Shown here piece by piece: positions 7,307 to 16,934 of a stretch of DNA of 48,500 nt; position 1 is the stretch's first letter, and every line of letters starts with the position of its first letter. The notes under the pieces are model-generated. The model saw only the letters and a list, made by a program, of their open reading frames with translations, searched no databases and was not told the origin of the DNA. The stretch lies in the NCBI GenBank assembly GCA_021773815.1, contig JAJFJS010000009.1, positions 1-48,500 of the forward strand. The letters run 5' to 3'. The stretch is from Gammaproteobacteria bacterium. Its GTDB lineage: Bacteria > Pseudomonadota > Gammaproteobacteria > Steroidobacterales > GCA-2729495. Position numbers and translations under genes: made by a program.

Positions 7307-7999
7307 ATGTCGGCCGATCGTGCCATCGATGCGCGGCGACTGGAGGCATCGTGTCGTGATTTGATCGGTCGGTATGACGTTGCCGACTGGTGGCCGGCGC
7401 AAACGCAATTTGAGGTGCTGGTCGGGGCCGTGTTGGTGCAGAACACGCGCTGGATGAACGTCTCGACCGCCATTCTGGAACTGCGCCGGACAGGCTTTCT
7501 TGCAGCACGGCGGCTGTGTGAAATCGACCCGGCGTTGTTGCAGGAGTTGATTCGGCCGGCCGGCTGTCAGCGCGTCAAGGCGCGCCGGCTCGTTAGCCTC
7601 GCGACATGGATCCATGACGCCGGTGGCCTGCATGCGTTGGATCGTTTGCCGACACCGGAACTGCGTTCGGGACTGCTCGGCGTGCATGGCATCGGCTACG
7701 AAACGGCGGATGCCATCCTCGGATTCGGTTTTCAGCGACGGGTGTTCATCGCCGATCGATATGCGCGGACGTGGTTGATGCGAATGGGTCTGGTGTCGGA
7801 CGCGGAACCTCAAGGCTACGAGTCCTGTCGCCGGACGGTCGAATCCGCGCTGCTCGGCAGTCCGCTGTGCATGAACGATCTGCACGCCGCGATCGTGTTG
7901 CATGGGCAGGCCCATTGCGGCCGTCAGCCCCGATGCCTGGATTGTCCATTAACGACCTGGTGCGGGCAAAACGGATTCGGATTGCCGCCTCCGGCCTGA
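7307..7999 (+). CDS. HhH-GPD DNA glycosylase, MagIII / endonuclease III-like
   Basis: 230 residues. The fold of endonuclease III is clear: VLVQNTRWMNV (about residues 43-53), hairpin GVHGIGYETADAIL (125-138), catalytic Asp D150 in IADRYARTW, and an iron-sulfur cluster of C204, C210, C213 and C219. The lysine that makes endonuclease III a lyase is replaced by E132, as I recall for Helicobacter MagIII 3-methyladenine glycosylase. A monofunctional alkyl-base glycosylase is therefore more likely than a bifunctional endonuclease III. The ATG lies 5 nt after the inverted-repeat element, so its ribosome-binding site (AGGA at 7293-7296) is inside that element. Confidence 0.85.
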   Translation: MSADRAIDARRLEASCRDLIGRYDVADWWPAQTQFEVLVGAVLVQNTRWMNVSTAILELRRTGFLAARRLCEIDPALLQELIRPAGCQRVKARRLVSLATWIHDAGGLHALDRLPTPELRSGLLGVHGIGYETADAILGFGFQRRVFIADRYARTWLMRMGLVSDAEPQGYESCRRTVESALLGSPLCMNDLHAAIVLHGQAHCGRQPRCLDCPLTTWCGQNGFGLPPPA

Positions 8000-8014
8000 T
8001 CGTCTGGCGTGTGC

Positions 8015-8767
8015 CTACTGCGCGTCGAAACTCTGACCGGTAACGCCGCGGCTGTCCCGTCCCATCAGGTACAGGTAGGGCGCCACAATGTCTTCGGGTG
8101 CGGCGATGGATAGCGGGTCTTCCCCGGGATACGCGGCACGACGCATGGCGGTGCGTGTGCGCCCCGGGTTGATGCAGTTGACCCGAATCGGCGTCGCGGA
8201 CAGTTCGTCGGCCAGTACCTGGGAGAGTCCTTCGGTGCCGAATTTTGACACGGCGTAGGCGCCCCAGTACGCGCGGCCTTGTCGGCCGACACCGCTCGAC
8301 GTGAAGATAATCGAGGCATCGGCCGATGCCTGCAGCAGCGGCAGGAGCGTCTGTGTCATCACGAATGCCGCTGTCAGGTTGACATGCAACACCTCAGTCC
8401 ATGTGCCGACGTCGTAGTGCGCGATCGGAGATCGCACGCCGAGTATTCCCGCATTGTGCACGATGCCGTCGAGGCGCCCGAATTCCTTTTCGATGCTGTC
8501 GGCCAGTTCGAAGTAGGCGGGGCCGTTCGCGGTCGCGAGATCCATGGTCGCGATGGATGGCCGCGGGCCGCCGGCCGTGACGATCTCATCGTACAGCGAT
8601 TCGAGTGGCTCGATCTTGCGGCCGAGCAGACCGACTCGCGCGCCGTGCGCCGCAAACGCGCGTGCCACGGCGCGCCCGATGCCGGCTCCGGCCCCGGTGA
8701 CGAGAACGAACCGTCCTTCGAGGTGTGTGCCCTCGGGCGAATACGTGCGGGGATCGATATCAGTCAT
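8015..8767 (-). CDS. yciK: YciK-like short-chain dehydrogenase
   Basis: 250 residues. The Rossmann motif TGAGAGIG is at about residues 24-31, the NAG motif follows in IVHNAGILG, and the catalytic Ser and YxxxK are in FTSSGVGRQGRAYWGAYAVSK, quoted here across its two conserved parts (TSSG and YAVSK). The C-terminal NPGRTRT motif is typical. The substrate of YciK is not established. It is the last gene of the minus-strand run, 2 nt after the rmuC stop. In Pseudomonas the yciK homologue directly follows mupP; here rmuC is between them. Confidence 0.88.
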   Translation of the reverse strand: MTDIDPRTYSPEGTHLEGRFVLVTGAGAGIGRAVARAFAAHGARVGLLGRKIEPLESLYDEIVTAGGPRPSIATMDLATANGPAYFELADSIEKEFGRLDGIVHNAGILGVRSPIAHYDVGTWTEVLHVNLTAAFVMTQTLLPLLQASADASIIFTSSGVGRQGRAYWGAYAVSKFGTEGLSQVLADELSATPIRVNCINPGRTRTAMRRAAYPGEDPLSIAAPEDIVAPYLYLMGRDSRGVTGQSFDAQ

Positions 8768-8769
8768 GT

Positions 8770-10161
8770 TCAGTGGGCCGACGGCGTGTCCTCGTCGTTT
8801 GCATCGCTGACGTCAATCGATGTGATTTCAGGCGGTTCCAGCTCTGTGTCGAGGGATTCGTCTTCGTCCACGGCCGAATTCATCTCGCGAGGTATCGTTT
8901 CGATCGGCGCCGGCTCTTCGAGAGGTTTCTTTTCGTGTACGCCGAGTTCGATAAATTTCCGTGCACCGGGCAGTACGAGCCGTTCCAGCGAGCCGACCGC
9001 CTTGTTGTACGCATTGACGCCACTCTGCAGCTGTTTGCCGAGTCTGGCCAGGTGACCGGTAAATGTGCCGAGGCGGCCATGCAGGTCCTGCGCCAGGCGC
9101 CTGATCTGCTCGGCGTTTTCTGCGAGCGCGAGTTGCCGCCAGCCATAGGCAATCGCCTTGAGCAGTGCGACCAGGCTTGTCGGCGTAGCGAGAATAACTT
9201 TTTCCCGCAGCGCATCCTCGAGCAGATTCGGGTTCTCGCTCAGGGCCGCGGTCAGGAACTGATCGCCGGGTATGAACAGGATGACAAACTCCGGGCTCGA
9301 TTCGAATTGCGCCCAATAGGCCTTGCTGGCGAGTTCGCGGATGCGTTCGGCGACGTTGCGGGCATGACGTGCCAGCGCCGCCTTGCGGTCTGCATCATTG
9401 TCGGCCTCCACCGCCTGCAGGTAGGCATCGAGCGGCGTCTTGACGTCAATGACGATCTGTCCGCGATCGGGCAGCTTGACGACCATGTCCGGGCGAATGG
9501 AGCGCTCGCCGTCAGTGACGTGAGCCTGTTCCACGAAATCACAATGCTCGACCATACCGGCCAGCTCGGCAATTCGCCGTAACGTCAGTTCGCCCCACTG
9601 GCCGCGAACCTCGGGCCGGCGCAAGGCGGTGACAAGGTTGCGTGTCTCCGACTGCAGGGCGACCTGCCCGGCGGCCATCGTCTCGAGTTGTGCACGAATA
9701 TTGCCGAATGTTTCGTGTCGATGTTTTTCGATTTCGCCGATCTGAAGACGGGTCTGTTCCAGCGTTTCCTGAATCGGTTTGACCAGCGCTTCGATCGCCT
9801 GCTCGCGCTTGCCCAGATCCGATTGCGCCCGTTCCTGGTGCTTGCCAAGGTGTTCCTTGGCTAAACGCAAGAAGCTGTCGCTGTTTTGCGCGAGCGACTT
9901 GAAGGCCAGTTCGGAAAACGATGCCGCCATGCGTTCCTCGGCATGACTGATAGCGGCGAGACGCTCCTGTTCGATGTCCGCCCGCGCCTGGAGCGCCGCC
10001 TGGAGTTTCTCGATCTCGGCTAATTGGCGGAAATAGGTCCGGCGACTCCATATATAGTGCGCGATGAACCCGATCAGCAGGCCGATGCCGAACACGCCGG
10101 CGATCCATACCAGCGCTTGCGGGTTGACCTGCGTGACGTCGAAGTTCAACAGTTCAGACAT
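8770..10161 (-). CDS. rmuC: DNA recombination protein RmuC
   Basis: 463 residues. One membrane helix at about residues 17-40 is followed by a long coiled coil (about 45-190) and the RmuC domain, whose nuclease-like core shows RPDMVVKLPDRGQIVIDVKT (about 234-253) and later LFIPGDQFLTAAL and ILATPTSLVALLKAIAYGW. The family limits DNA inversions in E. coli and has been linked to trimming DNA ends; details are unsettled. The C-terminal 60 residues are acidic. The start overlaps the end of the upstream phosphatase gene by 8 nt. Its position between mupP/gph and yciK is an insertion relative to the Pseudomonas order. Confidence 0.93.
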   Translation of the reverse strand: MSELLNFDVTQVNPQALVWIAGVFGIGLLIGFIAHYIWSRRTYFRQLAEIEKLQAALQARADIEQERLAAISHAEERMAASFSELAFKSLAQNSDSFLRLAKEHLGKHQERAQSDLGKREQAIEALVKPIQETLEQTRLQIGEIEKHRHETFGNIRAQLETMAAGQVALQSETRNLVTALRRPEVRGQWGELTLRRIAELAGMVEHCDFVEQAHVTDGERSIRPDMVVKLPDRGQIVIDVKTPLDAYLQAVEADNDADRKAALARHARNVAERIRELASKAYWAQFESSPEFVILFIPGDQFLTAALSENPNLLEDALREKVILATPTSLVALLKAIAYGWRQLALAENAEQIRRLAQDLHGRLGTFTGHLARLGKQLQSGVNAYNKAVGSLERLVLPGARKFIELGVHEKKPLEEPAPIETIPREMNSAVDEDESLDTELEPPEITSIDVSDANDEDTPSAH

Positions 10162-10825
10162 ATCGATTGACGATATCCAGTAGTTCGGTGGGTTCCATAA
10201 TCATAAAGTCGGCCTGCCATGCGGCCGGATCGTCTTGCGGCATGATAAACCCATATGCTGCCGCCACGGTGGTCATGCCGGCCGCGCGTCCGGCGGTGAT
10301 GTCACGGTCTGCATCACCGACATAGATCGCCTCGGCCGGATTGATGCCGATCAGCGCTGCGGCATGCAATAGCGGGCGCGGATTCGGCTTGCGTTCGGGC
10401 AACGTGTCGCCGCTGACGACGCACGCGCAGCGTGTCCGCAGTCCGAGCGCGTCGAGGAGCGGTTCGGTCAGGTATCCGGGCTTGTTCGTCACGACTCCCC
10501 AATGGATTCCCGCCTGCTCGAGGTGCGCGAGTACCGCGTCCATGCCGGCGAACGGTGTCGTGTCTGTCGCCAGGTGGTTCGCATACAGCACAAGATACCG
10601 GTCCCGCAGGCTCAGCCGGTGAGCCTCTTCGAGCGTCCCGAAGGCAATGTCGATCAGCCCGAGCGCCCCGTTGGAGACGTGGGCGCGAGCGAAATCGTAG
10701 TCAATCGGGCTGCATGATTCTTCGGTCAGCAGTCGGTTCAGTACCGCGACCATGTCCGGCGCTGTGTCGAGCAGTGTACCGTCCAGATCGAACAATACGG
10801 CGGCGAGACTCGATTTTGGCGCCAC
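10154..10825 (-). CDS. gph: HAD phosphatase: MupP or Gph type
   Basis: 223 residues from a GTG at 10825, 5 nt after ubiG. HAD motifs: VLFDLDGTLLDT with nucleophile D13 and acid D15, motif II VVTNKPGYL, motif III lysine in ERKPNPRPLL, and motif IV YVGDADRDITAGRAAG. Sequence alone fits phosphoglycolate phosphatase. The neighbourhood mtaD-ubiG-(this gene)-yciK, however, is that of Pseudomonas MupP, which dephosphorylates N-acetylmuramic acid 6-phosphate in peptidoglycan recycling. I consider MupP activity at least as likely. The frame stays open further upstream, but that part overlaps ubiG and has no family similarity. Confidence 0.85.
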   Translation of the reverse strand: MAPKSSLAAVLFDLDGTLLDTAPDMVAVLNRLLTEESCSPIDYDFARAHVSNGALGLIDIAFGTLEEAHRLSLRDRYLVLYANHLATDTTPFAGMDAVLAHLEQAGIHWGVVTNKPGYLTEPLLDALGLRTRCACVVSGDTLPERKPNPRPLLHAAALIGINPAEAIYVGDADRDITAGRAAGMTTVAAAYGFIMPQDDPAAWQADFMIMEPTELLDIVNRYV

Positions 10826-10830
10826 GTCGA

Positions 10831-11544
10831 TCAGGCCGTCGCGGGCCGCTGGAAATGCGCCAGATAATTCACATCGGCAGTGCCGCCGAGTCGGAATGTC
10901 TCGGCCAGCGGCGAGTAATGCAGCCCGGAGATGTCGCGGAGTTCCAGCCCGGCCCGCCGTGCCCAGGTGTCGAGTTCGGCCGGCTGAATGAATCGGTCGT
11001 AATCGTGGGTGCCCTTCGGCAGCATGCGCATGATGTATTCGGCACCGACGATCGCGAGTGCGAAGGCCTTGGGGCTGCGATTGATCGTAGAAAAGAAGAT
11101 GTCGCCGCCGGGTCGGACCAGGCGGGCACAGGACTGAATCAGTTCGCCGGGATCCGGCACATGTTCGAGTACCTCCAGGCACGTGACGATGTCAAACGAT
11201 GCCGGGTGTTCGTTGGCCAGGTTTGTCGCCGACGTTTCGACGTAGTCGATATTGTCGAGTCCCGATTCGAGCAGGTGCAGCCTGGCGATGTCGAGCACGG
11301 ACGGTGCCAGGTCGATACCGGTCACCGCGGCTGCCTTCGCTGCCATGCCCTCGCTGAGGATGCCGCCGCCGCAACCGATATCGAGGCAGGTCTTGCCCGT
11401 GAGGCCGGCCCGGCGCTCGATATAGCCGATCCGGACCGGGTTCATCCGGTGTAGCGGCCGGAATTCGCCGTCCGGGTCCCACCAGCGGCTGGCCAGCGCG
11501 TCGAATTTCGCGATTTCGAGTGGGTCGTGGTTCGGGGGAGTCAT
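10831..11544 (-). CDS. ubiG: Ubiquinone biosynthesis O-methyltransferase UbiG
   Basis: 237 residues. UbiG methylates both hydroxyl positions in ubiquinone synthesis, using S-adenosylmethionine at the membrane face. The N-terminus EIAKFDALASRWWDPDGEF and the following PLHRMNPVRIGYI are diagnostic. The SAM-binding motif is LDIGCGGGILSEGMA (about residues 54-68), and later CLEVLEHVPDP and FFSTINRSPKAF are seen. The start was set at 11544 to match E. coli; an ATG five codons upstream at 11559, overlapping the mtaD stop, is also possible. It is the second gene of the minus-strand run. Confidence 0.95.
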   Translation of the reverse strand: MTPPNHDPLEIAKFDALASRWWDPDGEFRPLHRMNPVRIGYIERRAGLTGKTCLDIGCGGGILSEGMAAKAAAVTGIDLAPSVLDIARLHLLESGLDNIDYVETSATNLANEHPASFDIVTCLEVLEHVPDPGELIQSCARLVRPGGDIFFSTINRSPKAFALAIVGAEYIMRMLPKGTHDYDRFIQPAELDTWARRAGLELRDISGLHYSPLAETFRLGGTADVNYLAHFQRPATA

Positions 11545-11551
11545 GGGTGAG

Positions 11552-12874
11552 TCATGCATTGGTTTCGGCCAGGCGCCGCTGCCAGGCGGCGGCGCGCTTG
11601 AAAATTCCTGTTGTGTCGCCATCGATGAAGCGGCGTGCTTCCAGGACCGCGTGTCCGCCGACCCAGACATCGGATACCTGATCGCGGCATGCCGAGTAGA
11701 CAAGTGAAGATATCGGATGATGAACGGGCTGCGTCGCCGGCTCATTGATATCGACGCAGACGAGGTCGGCAAGTTTGCCCGGCACGAGGCTGCCGATCTC
11801 ATCGCCGAGCCCGACGGCGCGCGCGCCGTTGATGGTGGCCATGGCCAGTGCTTCCTCAGCGGTCACGGCCGCGGCATTCCCGGCAATACCTTTGCCGAGC
11901 AGCGCAGCCATGCGCATTTCGCCAAACATATCCAGATCATTGTTGCTGCCGGCGCCGTCCGTGCCGAGGGCCACGTTGATACCGGCTGCCAGCAGTTCGG
12001 CCACCGGGCAAAACCCGCTGGCCAGTTTGAGATTCGATTCCGGGCAGTGCACCACACTGGCGCCGCATTCGGCCAGCAATGCGATGTCTTCGGGAGTCAC
12101 CTGGGTCATATGGACGGCGGTCAGCAGCGGGGTGGCGAGGCCCAGCGCTGCCAGTCGCTGCAGCGGCCGATGGCCGTGATTCTGTGCCGCGGTCCGGATC
12201 TCGTCCCGGGTTTCGTGCAGATGGATATGGATCGGGGTGTCTAGCTCGTCGGCGAGCACGCGCAGGCGTTCGAACGTTGCGTCGCTGATCGTATAGGGCG
12301 CATGCGGTGCAAATGTCGTGGAGACCAGCGGGTGCCCGAGATACTGATCATGGACGGCGATACCCTTGCTGAAATACTCGTCCGGATCGGCCGCCCAGGC
12401 GGTCGGCATGTCGATGACGATCATGCCGGCAACGGCGCGGATATGGCGTTCGATGGCGGTCCGCGCGACGACATCGGGGAAGAAATACATGTCCTGAAAG
12501 CAGGTGGTGCCGCCGCGGAGCATTTCGATGATCGCCAGGTTGGTACCGTCGCGGACGAAATCCGGGCTGGCCCAGCGCCCTTCGGCGGGCCAGATATGCT
12601 GGCTGAGCCAGTCTTCCAGCCGGATATCGTCAGCCATGCCGCGAAAGAGCGTCATCGCCGCATGGGTGTGCGCGTTGACGAGGCCGGGCAGCAGAATATG
12701 ATGCGGGCGGTCGACCGTGCGGATGGCCGAGAAACGGGCTTCGATATCGCCGGTTGGCGCCAGGGCCACGATCCGGCCGTCCCGCACGGCGACCGCGTGG
12801 TCCTCGAGCGTCACGCCACGAGGTTCGACCGGTACGATCCAGCGTGCCCGGATAACGAGGTCAACTTGTTCCAT
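11552..12874 (-). CDS. mtaD: TRZ/ATZ amidohydrolase, MTA/SAH deaminase
   Basis: 440 residues. An amidohydrolase with metal ligands in LVNAHTHAAMTLFRG (about residues 64-78), the HIHLHET segment, a His in AVHMTQV and Asp in LGTDGAGSNNDLDMF. The family deaminates 5-methylthioadenosine and S-adenosylhomocysteine. The start ATG at 12874 gives the normal N-terminus EQVDLVIRARWIVPVEP; a longer frame to 12958 carries unrelated residues. It is first in the run mtaD-ubiG-phosphatase-rmuC-yciK. In Pseudomonas, mtnA lies next to this gene; it is absent here, and gyrA comes next on the other strand. Confidence 0.9.
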   Translation of the reverse strand: MEQVDLVIRARWIVPVEPRGVTLEDHAVAVRDGRIVALAPTGDIEARFSAIRTVDRPHHILLPGLVNAHTHAAMTLFRGMADDIRLEDWLSQHIWPAEGRWASPDFVRDGTNLAIIEMLRGGTTCFQDMYFFPDVVARTAIERHIRAVAGMIVIDMPTAWAADPDEYFSKGIAVHDQYLGHPLVSTTFAPHAPYTISDATFERLRVLADELDTPIHIHLHETRDEIRTAAQNHGHRPLQRLAALGLATPLLTAVHMTQVTPEDIALLAECGASVVHCPESNLKLASGFCPVAELLAAGINVALGTDGAGSNNDLDMFGEMRMAALLGKGIAGNAAAVTAEEALAMATINGARAVGLGDEIGSLVPGKLADLVCVDINEPATQPVHHPISSLVYSACRDQVSDVWVGGHAVLEARRFIDGDTTGIFKRAAAWQRRLAETNA

Positions 12875-13028
12875 CGGCTGGTGGTTCTTCCGCGTGCTGG
12901 GATGTTTGCGCCGGAGCGTGCCGGATGCCCGAGGATAATGCCTGAACCGACCCCCCATGTGAAATGGTCCCGGCGGCCTGTGGGCGGCGGTTTTATGCCG
13001 TTTAACGGTACGGAATACGGCAGCCGTG

Positions 13029-13037
13029 TGGTAATAT
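13029..13037 (+). promoter_or_regulatory. Possible extended -10 upstream of gyrA
   Basis: TGG directly precedes TAATAT (13032-13037), an extended -10 arrangement about 150 nt before the gyrA start. No good -35 is seen. A second weak candidate (TTGGCC, 15-nt gap, TACACT) lies 30 nt downstream. Confidence 0.3.
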
Positions 13038-13187
13038 CGCGCTTTGATTTTGGCCCCGAAAGGCGCCCATTACACTGCCTAATAAATGTAACGAAACCAA
13101 CGGGATCTGACCGGACAGGAGCGAACTGACGCGATGCTGTCTGTCTTCCCGGGTCCACTCTGACACCAAACACTACCGAAGTTACCG

Positions 13188-15740
13188 ATGGTTGAAGCGG
13201 CTCACCAAGTATTGCCTGTAAATCTCGAAGACGAGATGCGCCAGTCCTATCTCGATTACGCGATGAGCGTGATCGTGGGCAGGGCATTGCCCGATGTTCG
13301 CGACGGGCTCAAGCCCGTGCATCGGCGCGTGTTGTATGCGATGCGCGAACTCGGCAATGACTACAACAAGGCGTACAAGAAATCGGCGCGCGTCGTCGGT
13401 GATGTGATCGGTAAGTACCATCCGCACGGCGATACCGCGGTCTATGACACGATCGTGCGCATGGCGCAGCCGTTCTCGATGCGCTACATGCTCGTCGACG
13501 GCCAGGGTAATTTCGGTTCGGTCGACGGCGATGCGCCGGCCGCGATGCGGTACACCGAGGTCCGGATGGCCCGGATCGCGAGTGAAATACTCGCCGATAT
13601 CGATAAGGAAACGGTCGATTTCGCCGACAATTACGACGGCTCGGAGTCCGAGCCCAAGGTCCTGCCGACGCGAATTCCCAACCTGCTGGTCAATGGATCG
13701 TCCGGTATCGCCGTCGGCATGGCGACGAATATCCCGCCGCATAACCTGCGCGAAGTCATCGACGCCGTTTTCGCGCTGATTGATGACCCGGATATCTCGA
13801 TCGCCGGTTTGATGGAGAAGCTGCCGGGGCCGGATTTTCCGACGGCCGGAATCATCAACGGCGCGCAGGGCATCTTTTCCGCATACCAGACCGGTCGCGG
13901 GCGAGTGTCGACTCGGTCGCGGACGCATATCGAGGAGGTCGACAGCCGCGGCAAGGAAGCCATCATCGTCACGGAGTTGCCCTACCAGGTCAACAAGGCG
14001 CGGCTGATCGAGAAGATCGCCGAGCTGGTGCGCGAGAAGCGGATCGAGGGCATTACGGAGCTCCGCGACGAATCTGATAAGGACGGTATGCGGATTGTCA
14101 TAGAGCTTCGTCGCGGCGAGGTCACTGATGTCGTGCTCAATAATCTGTTCAAGCAAACACAGATGGAGAGCGTGTTCGGCATTAATATGGTCGCCCTGCG
14201 GGATGGCCAGCCGCGGTTGCTGAATCTCAAGGAGGTGCTCGACGCATTCGTCAAGCATCGTCGCGAAGTTGTGACGCGCAGGACGATCTTTGAACTGCGC
14301 AAGGCCCGCGAACGCGCCCACGTCCTCGAAGGGCAGACCGTGGCGCTGGCCAATATCGATGCGGTGATTGCGCTGATCAAGGCGTCGCCTTCGCCGGCGG
14401 ACGCGAAAGCGGGTTTGGTTGCGCAGGTCTGGGAGCCCGGTGCGGTCACCGGCATGCTCGCGGCGGCCGGCGCCGTCAGCACGAGGCCGGACGAACTCGA
14501 CGGGAATTTCGGCAGCGCGGACGACGGGTATCGGCTGTCACCGACCCAGGCGCAGGCGATTCTCGATCTTCGGCTGCATCGTTTGACCGGCCTGGAGCAA
14601 GATAAAATTGTTCAGGAATACAGTAAATTATTGGAAAGTATTAAAGGGTTTACTGAGATATTGGCGGACCCGGATCGCCTGATCGACGTCATCCGGGACG
14701 AACTGACCGAGATGCGTGAGCAGTACGGCGACGAGCGGCGTACCGAGATCATGCAATCGCATGACGACCTGACGGTCGAGGACCTGATTCCCGAGGAAGA
14801 TCTCGTCGTGACGATTTCGCACGGCGGCTATGCCAAGGCCCAGGGGCTGGACAGCTACCGGGCGCAGCGTCGCGGCGGTCGCGGTCGCGCGGCGGCGACG
14901 GTCAAGGGCGAGGATCTGATCGACAAGCTTTTTGTCGCGAACAGCCATGACACGCTGCTGTGTTTTACCAGTCGCGGGAAGGTTTACTGGCTCAAGGTCT
15001 ACAAGCTGCCGCGGGCGAGCCGCGTCGCGCGCGGGCGGCCGATGGTGAATCTGCTGCCGCTTGATCCGGATGAGCGCGTCAATGCGGTGCTGCCGATCCG
15101 CAATTTCGATGCGGATCACTTCGTGTTCATGGCCACGAGTGCCGGCACTGTCAAGAAAACGAGCCTCGAGGCGTTTTCTCGCCCGCGGACCAACGGCATT
15201 ATTGCGGTCGATCTGCGCGACGATGACCGACTGGTCGACGTGGCTATCACGGACGGCGAATCGGACATCCTCCTGTTCGCCACCTCCGGTAAGGCGGCGC
15301 GTTTCCATGAGTCGGCGGTGCGCGCGATGGGCCGCACGGCGTCCGGTGTGCGGGGCATCCGCCTGGCCGATGGTCACGAGTTGATCGCACTACTGATTAT
15401 CGATGGTGGTACGAGTCCCGACAGCGTGCTGACGGCGACCGAACATGGTTACGGCAAACGCACGCCGCTGACCGACTACCCGGTGCACGGTCGGGGTGGT
15501 CAGGGCGTCATCGGTATTCAGACGACGGACCGAAACGGGCGGATGGTTGGTGCGATTCTCGTCAGCGAGGAAGACGAAGCCATGTTGATCAGTTCCGGTG
15601 GCACGCTGGTGCGCACCCCGGTCGGCGGCATCTCGGTGCAGAGTCGCAATACGCAGGGCGTAAGACTGATCCGGTTACAGGATGACGATCGCCTCGTAGG
15701 GCTGGACCGAATCCTGCCGATGCAGGACGACGAGGAATAA
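13188..15740 (+). CDS. gyrA: DNA gyrase subunit A
   Basis: 850 residues (E. coli has 875). The catalytic tyrosine is Y122 in AAMRYTEVR. The quinolone-resistance region reads [10 protein letters not shown], so residue 83 is Thr and residue 87 is Asp; Thr83 is a common natural state and not evidence of resistance. The GyrA box is QRRGGRGR at about residue 560. Six C-terminal blades of the DNA-wrapping domain follow. No intein or frameshift is seen. Codons around 14600-14656 are notably AT-rich compared with the rest. It heads the long plus-strand group that continues with serC. Confidence 0.98.
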   Translation: MVEAAHQVLPVNLEDEMRQSYLDYAMSVIVGRALPDVRDGLKPVHRRVLYAMRELGNDYNKAYKKSARVVGDVIGKYHPHGDTAVYDTIVRMAQPFSMRYMLVDGQGNFGSVDGDAPAAMRYTEVRMARIASEILADIDKETVDFADNYDGSESEPKVLPTRIPNLLVNGSSGIAVGMATNIPPHNLREVIDAVFALIDDPDISIAGLMEKLPGPDFPTAGIINGAQGIFSAYQTGRGRVSTRSRTHIEEVDSRGKEAIIVTELPYQVNKARLIEKIAELVREKRIEGITELRDESDKDGMRIVIELRRGEVTDVVLNNLFKQTQMESVFGINMVALRDGQPRLLNLKEVLDAFVKHRREVVTRRTIFELRKARERAHVLEGQTVALANIDAVIALIKASPSPADAKAGLVAQVWEPGAVTGMLAAAGAVSTRPDELDGNFGSADDGYRLSPTQAQAILDLRLHRLTGLEQDKIVQEYSKLLESIKGFTEILADPDRLIDVIRDELTEMREQYGDERRTEIMQSHDDLTVEDLIPEEDLVVTISHGGYAKAQGLDSYRAQRRGGRGRAAATVKGEDLIDKLFVANSHDTLLCFTSRGKVYWLKVYKLPRASRVARGRPMVNLLPLDPDERVNAVLPIRNFDADHFVFMATSAGTVKKTSLEAFSRPRTNGIIAVDLRDDDRLVDVAITDGESDILLFATSGKAARFHESAVRAMGRTASGVRGIRLADGHELIALLIIDGGTSPDSVLTATEHGYGKRTPLTDYPVHGRGGQGVIGIQTTDRNGRMVGAILVSEEDEAMLISSGGTLVRTPVGGISVQSRNTQGVRLIRLQDDDRLVGLDRILPMQDDEE

Positions 15741-15811
15741 CAAACACGGAGTGGCCGGCGCGGTGACGTCAATCGGTCCGCCGTGAGGCATTTATTACCA
15801 GGAAAATTACG

Positions 15812-16894
15812 ATGTCGCGAGTTTTCAATTTCAGTGCGGGGCCTGCGGTACTGCCGCTCGAGGTGCTCGAGCAGGCGCGGGCCGAGATTCCGGACTGGCA
15901 GGGTTCGGGTATGTCAGTCATGGAGGTGAGCCATCGCAGCAAGGCGTTCATTGCCGTGGCCGAGGAGGCCGAGGCCGATCTGCGCGAACTGATGGGTATC
16001 CCCGATGATTATGCGGTCATGTTTCTGCAGGGCGGTGCGACGATGCAATTCGCGTTGCTGCCGATGAATCTGTCGCAACCGGGTGAGACCGTTGATTACC
16101 TGGTGACCGGAAGCTGGTCGAAGAAAGCCTGCAAGGAGGCTCAGGTCGTGCGCAATGCTCGCGTCGTCGCGGATGGTGCGGAGTCTTCCTATACCGACGT
16201 ACCTGCTCGCGATAACTGGCAACTCGATCCCGACGCGGCCTATTTTCACTACACGCCGAACGAGACGATCGGTGGCGTGGAGATTCACGATGTGCCGGAC
16301 GTCGGCGATGTGCCGATCCTGGCCGATATGTCATCGACGATCCTGTCGCGGCCCGTGGACGTCAGCCGCTTCGGCGTTATCTATGCCGGGGCGCAGAAGA
16401 ATATTGGTCCGGCCGGTTTGACGGTCGTGATCATGCGGCGCGATCTGGTCGAGCGCACGGCCGATGACCTGCCCAGTATCATGCGTTACAAATCGCATGC
16501 GGATGGCGGTTCCATGCTCAATACACCGCCGACGTTCAGCTGGTACCTGGCAGGCCTCGTGTTCAAGTGGCTCAAGGCGCAGGGCGGTATTGCCGGAATT
16601 GGGGAACGAAACCGGCGCAAGGCGGAGAGCCTGTATGCCGCAATCGATGCATCGGATTTCTTTGCCAACCCGGTCGCCAGGGATTATCGATCGTGGGTCA
16701 ACGTGCCGTTCACGCTGGCCAAACCGGATCTGGATGGAGCGTTTTTGGCGCAGGCCGAGGCGGCGGGGCTGATGAATCTCAAGGGACATCGATCGGTCGG
16801 CGGCATGCGGGCGAGTATCTATAACGCGATGTCGGAGGAAGGCGTACGCGCACTGATCGACTTCATGGCCGAGTTTGAAAGAACTCATGCCTGA
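15812..16894 (+). CDS. serC: Phosphoserine aminotransferase
   Basis: 360 residues, the normal size. SerC converts 3-phosphohydroxypyruvate to phosphoserine, and also acts in pyridoxal phosphate synthesis in some bacteria. It starts with the typical FNFSAGPAVLP, carries GMSVMEVSHR and FLQGGATMQF, and the PLP-binding lysine is K196 in YAGAQKNIGPAG. An AGGA-containing ribosome-binding site precedes the ATG. It lies 71 nt after gyrA and 40 nt before serA, so both serine-pathway genes are together. Confidence 0.97.
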   Translation: MSRVFNFSAGPAVLPLEVLEQARAEIPDWQGSGMSVMEVSHRSKAFIAVAEEAEADLRELMGIPDDYAVMFLQGGATMQFALLPMNLSQPGETVDYLVTGSWSKKACKEAQVVRNARVVADGAESSYTDVPARDNWQLDPDAAYFHYTPNETIGGVEIHDVPDVGDVPILADMSSTILSRPVDVSRFGVIYAGAQKNIGPAGLTVVIMRRDLVERTADDLPSIMRYKSHADGGSMLNTPPTFSWYLAGLVFKWLKAQGGIAGIGERNRRKAESLYAAIDASDFFANPVARDYRSWVNVPFTLAKPDLDGAFLAQAEAAGLMNLKGHRSVGGMRASIYNAMSEEGVRALIDFMAEFERTHA

Positions 16895-16934
16895 CATCAA
16901 TTAACAGACATCAATGAACTGATACGGAACGACC

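Noticed and set aside
13420-13460. Thr at gyrase position 83 as a quinolone-resistance mutation
   Set aside because: Thr is a normal residue there in many wild-type gammaproteobacteria, and Asp87 is intact.
13182-14321. 379-residue minus-strand frame inside gyrA
   Set aside because: Antisense of conserved gyrA codons; no independent start signals.
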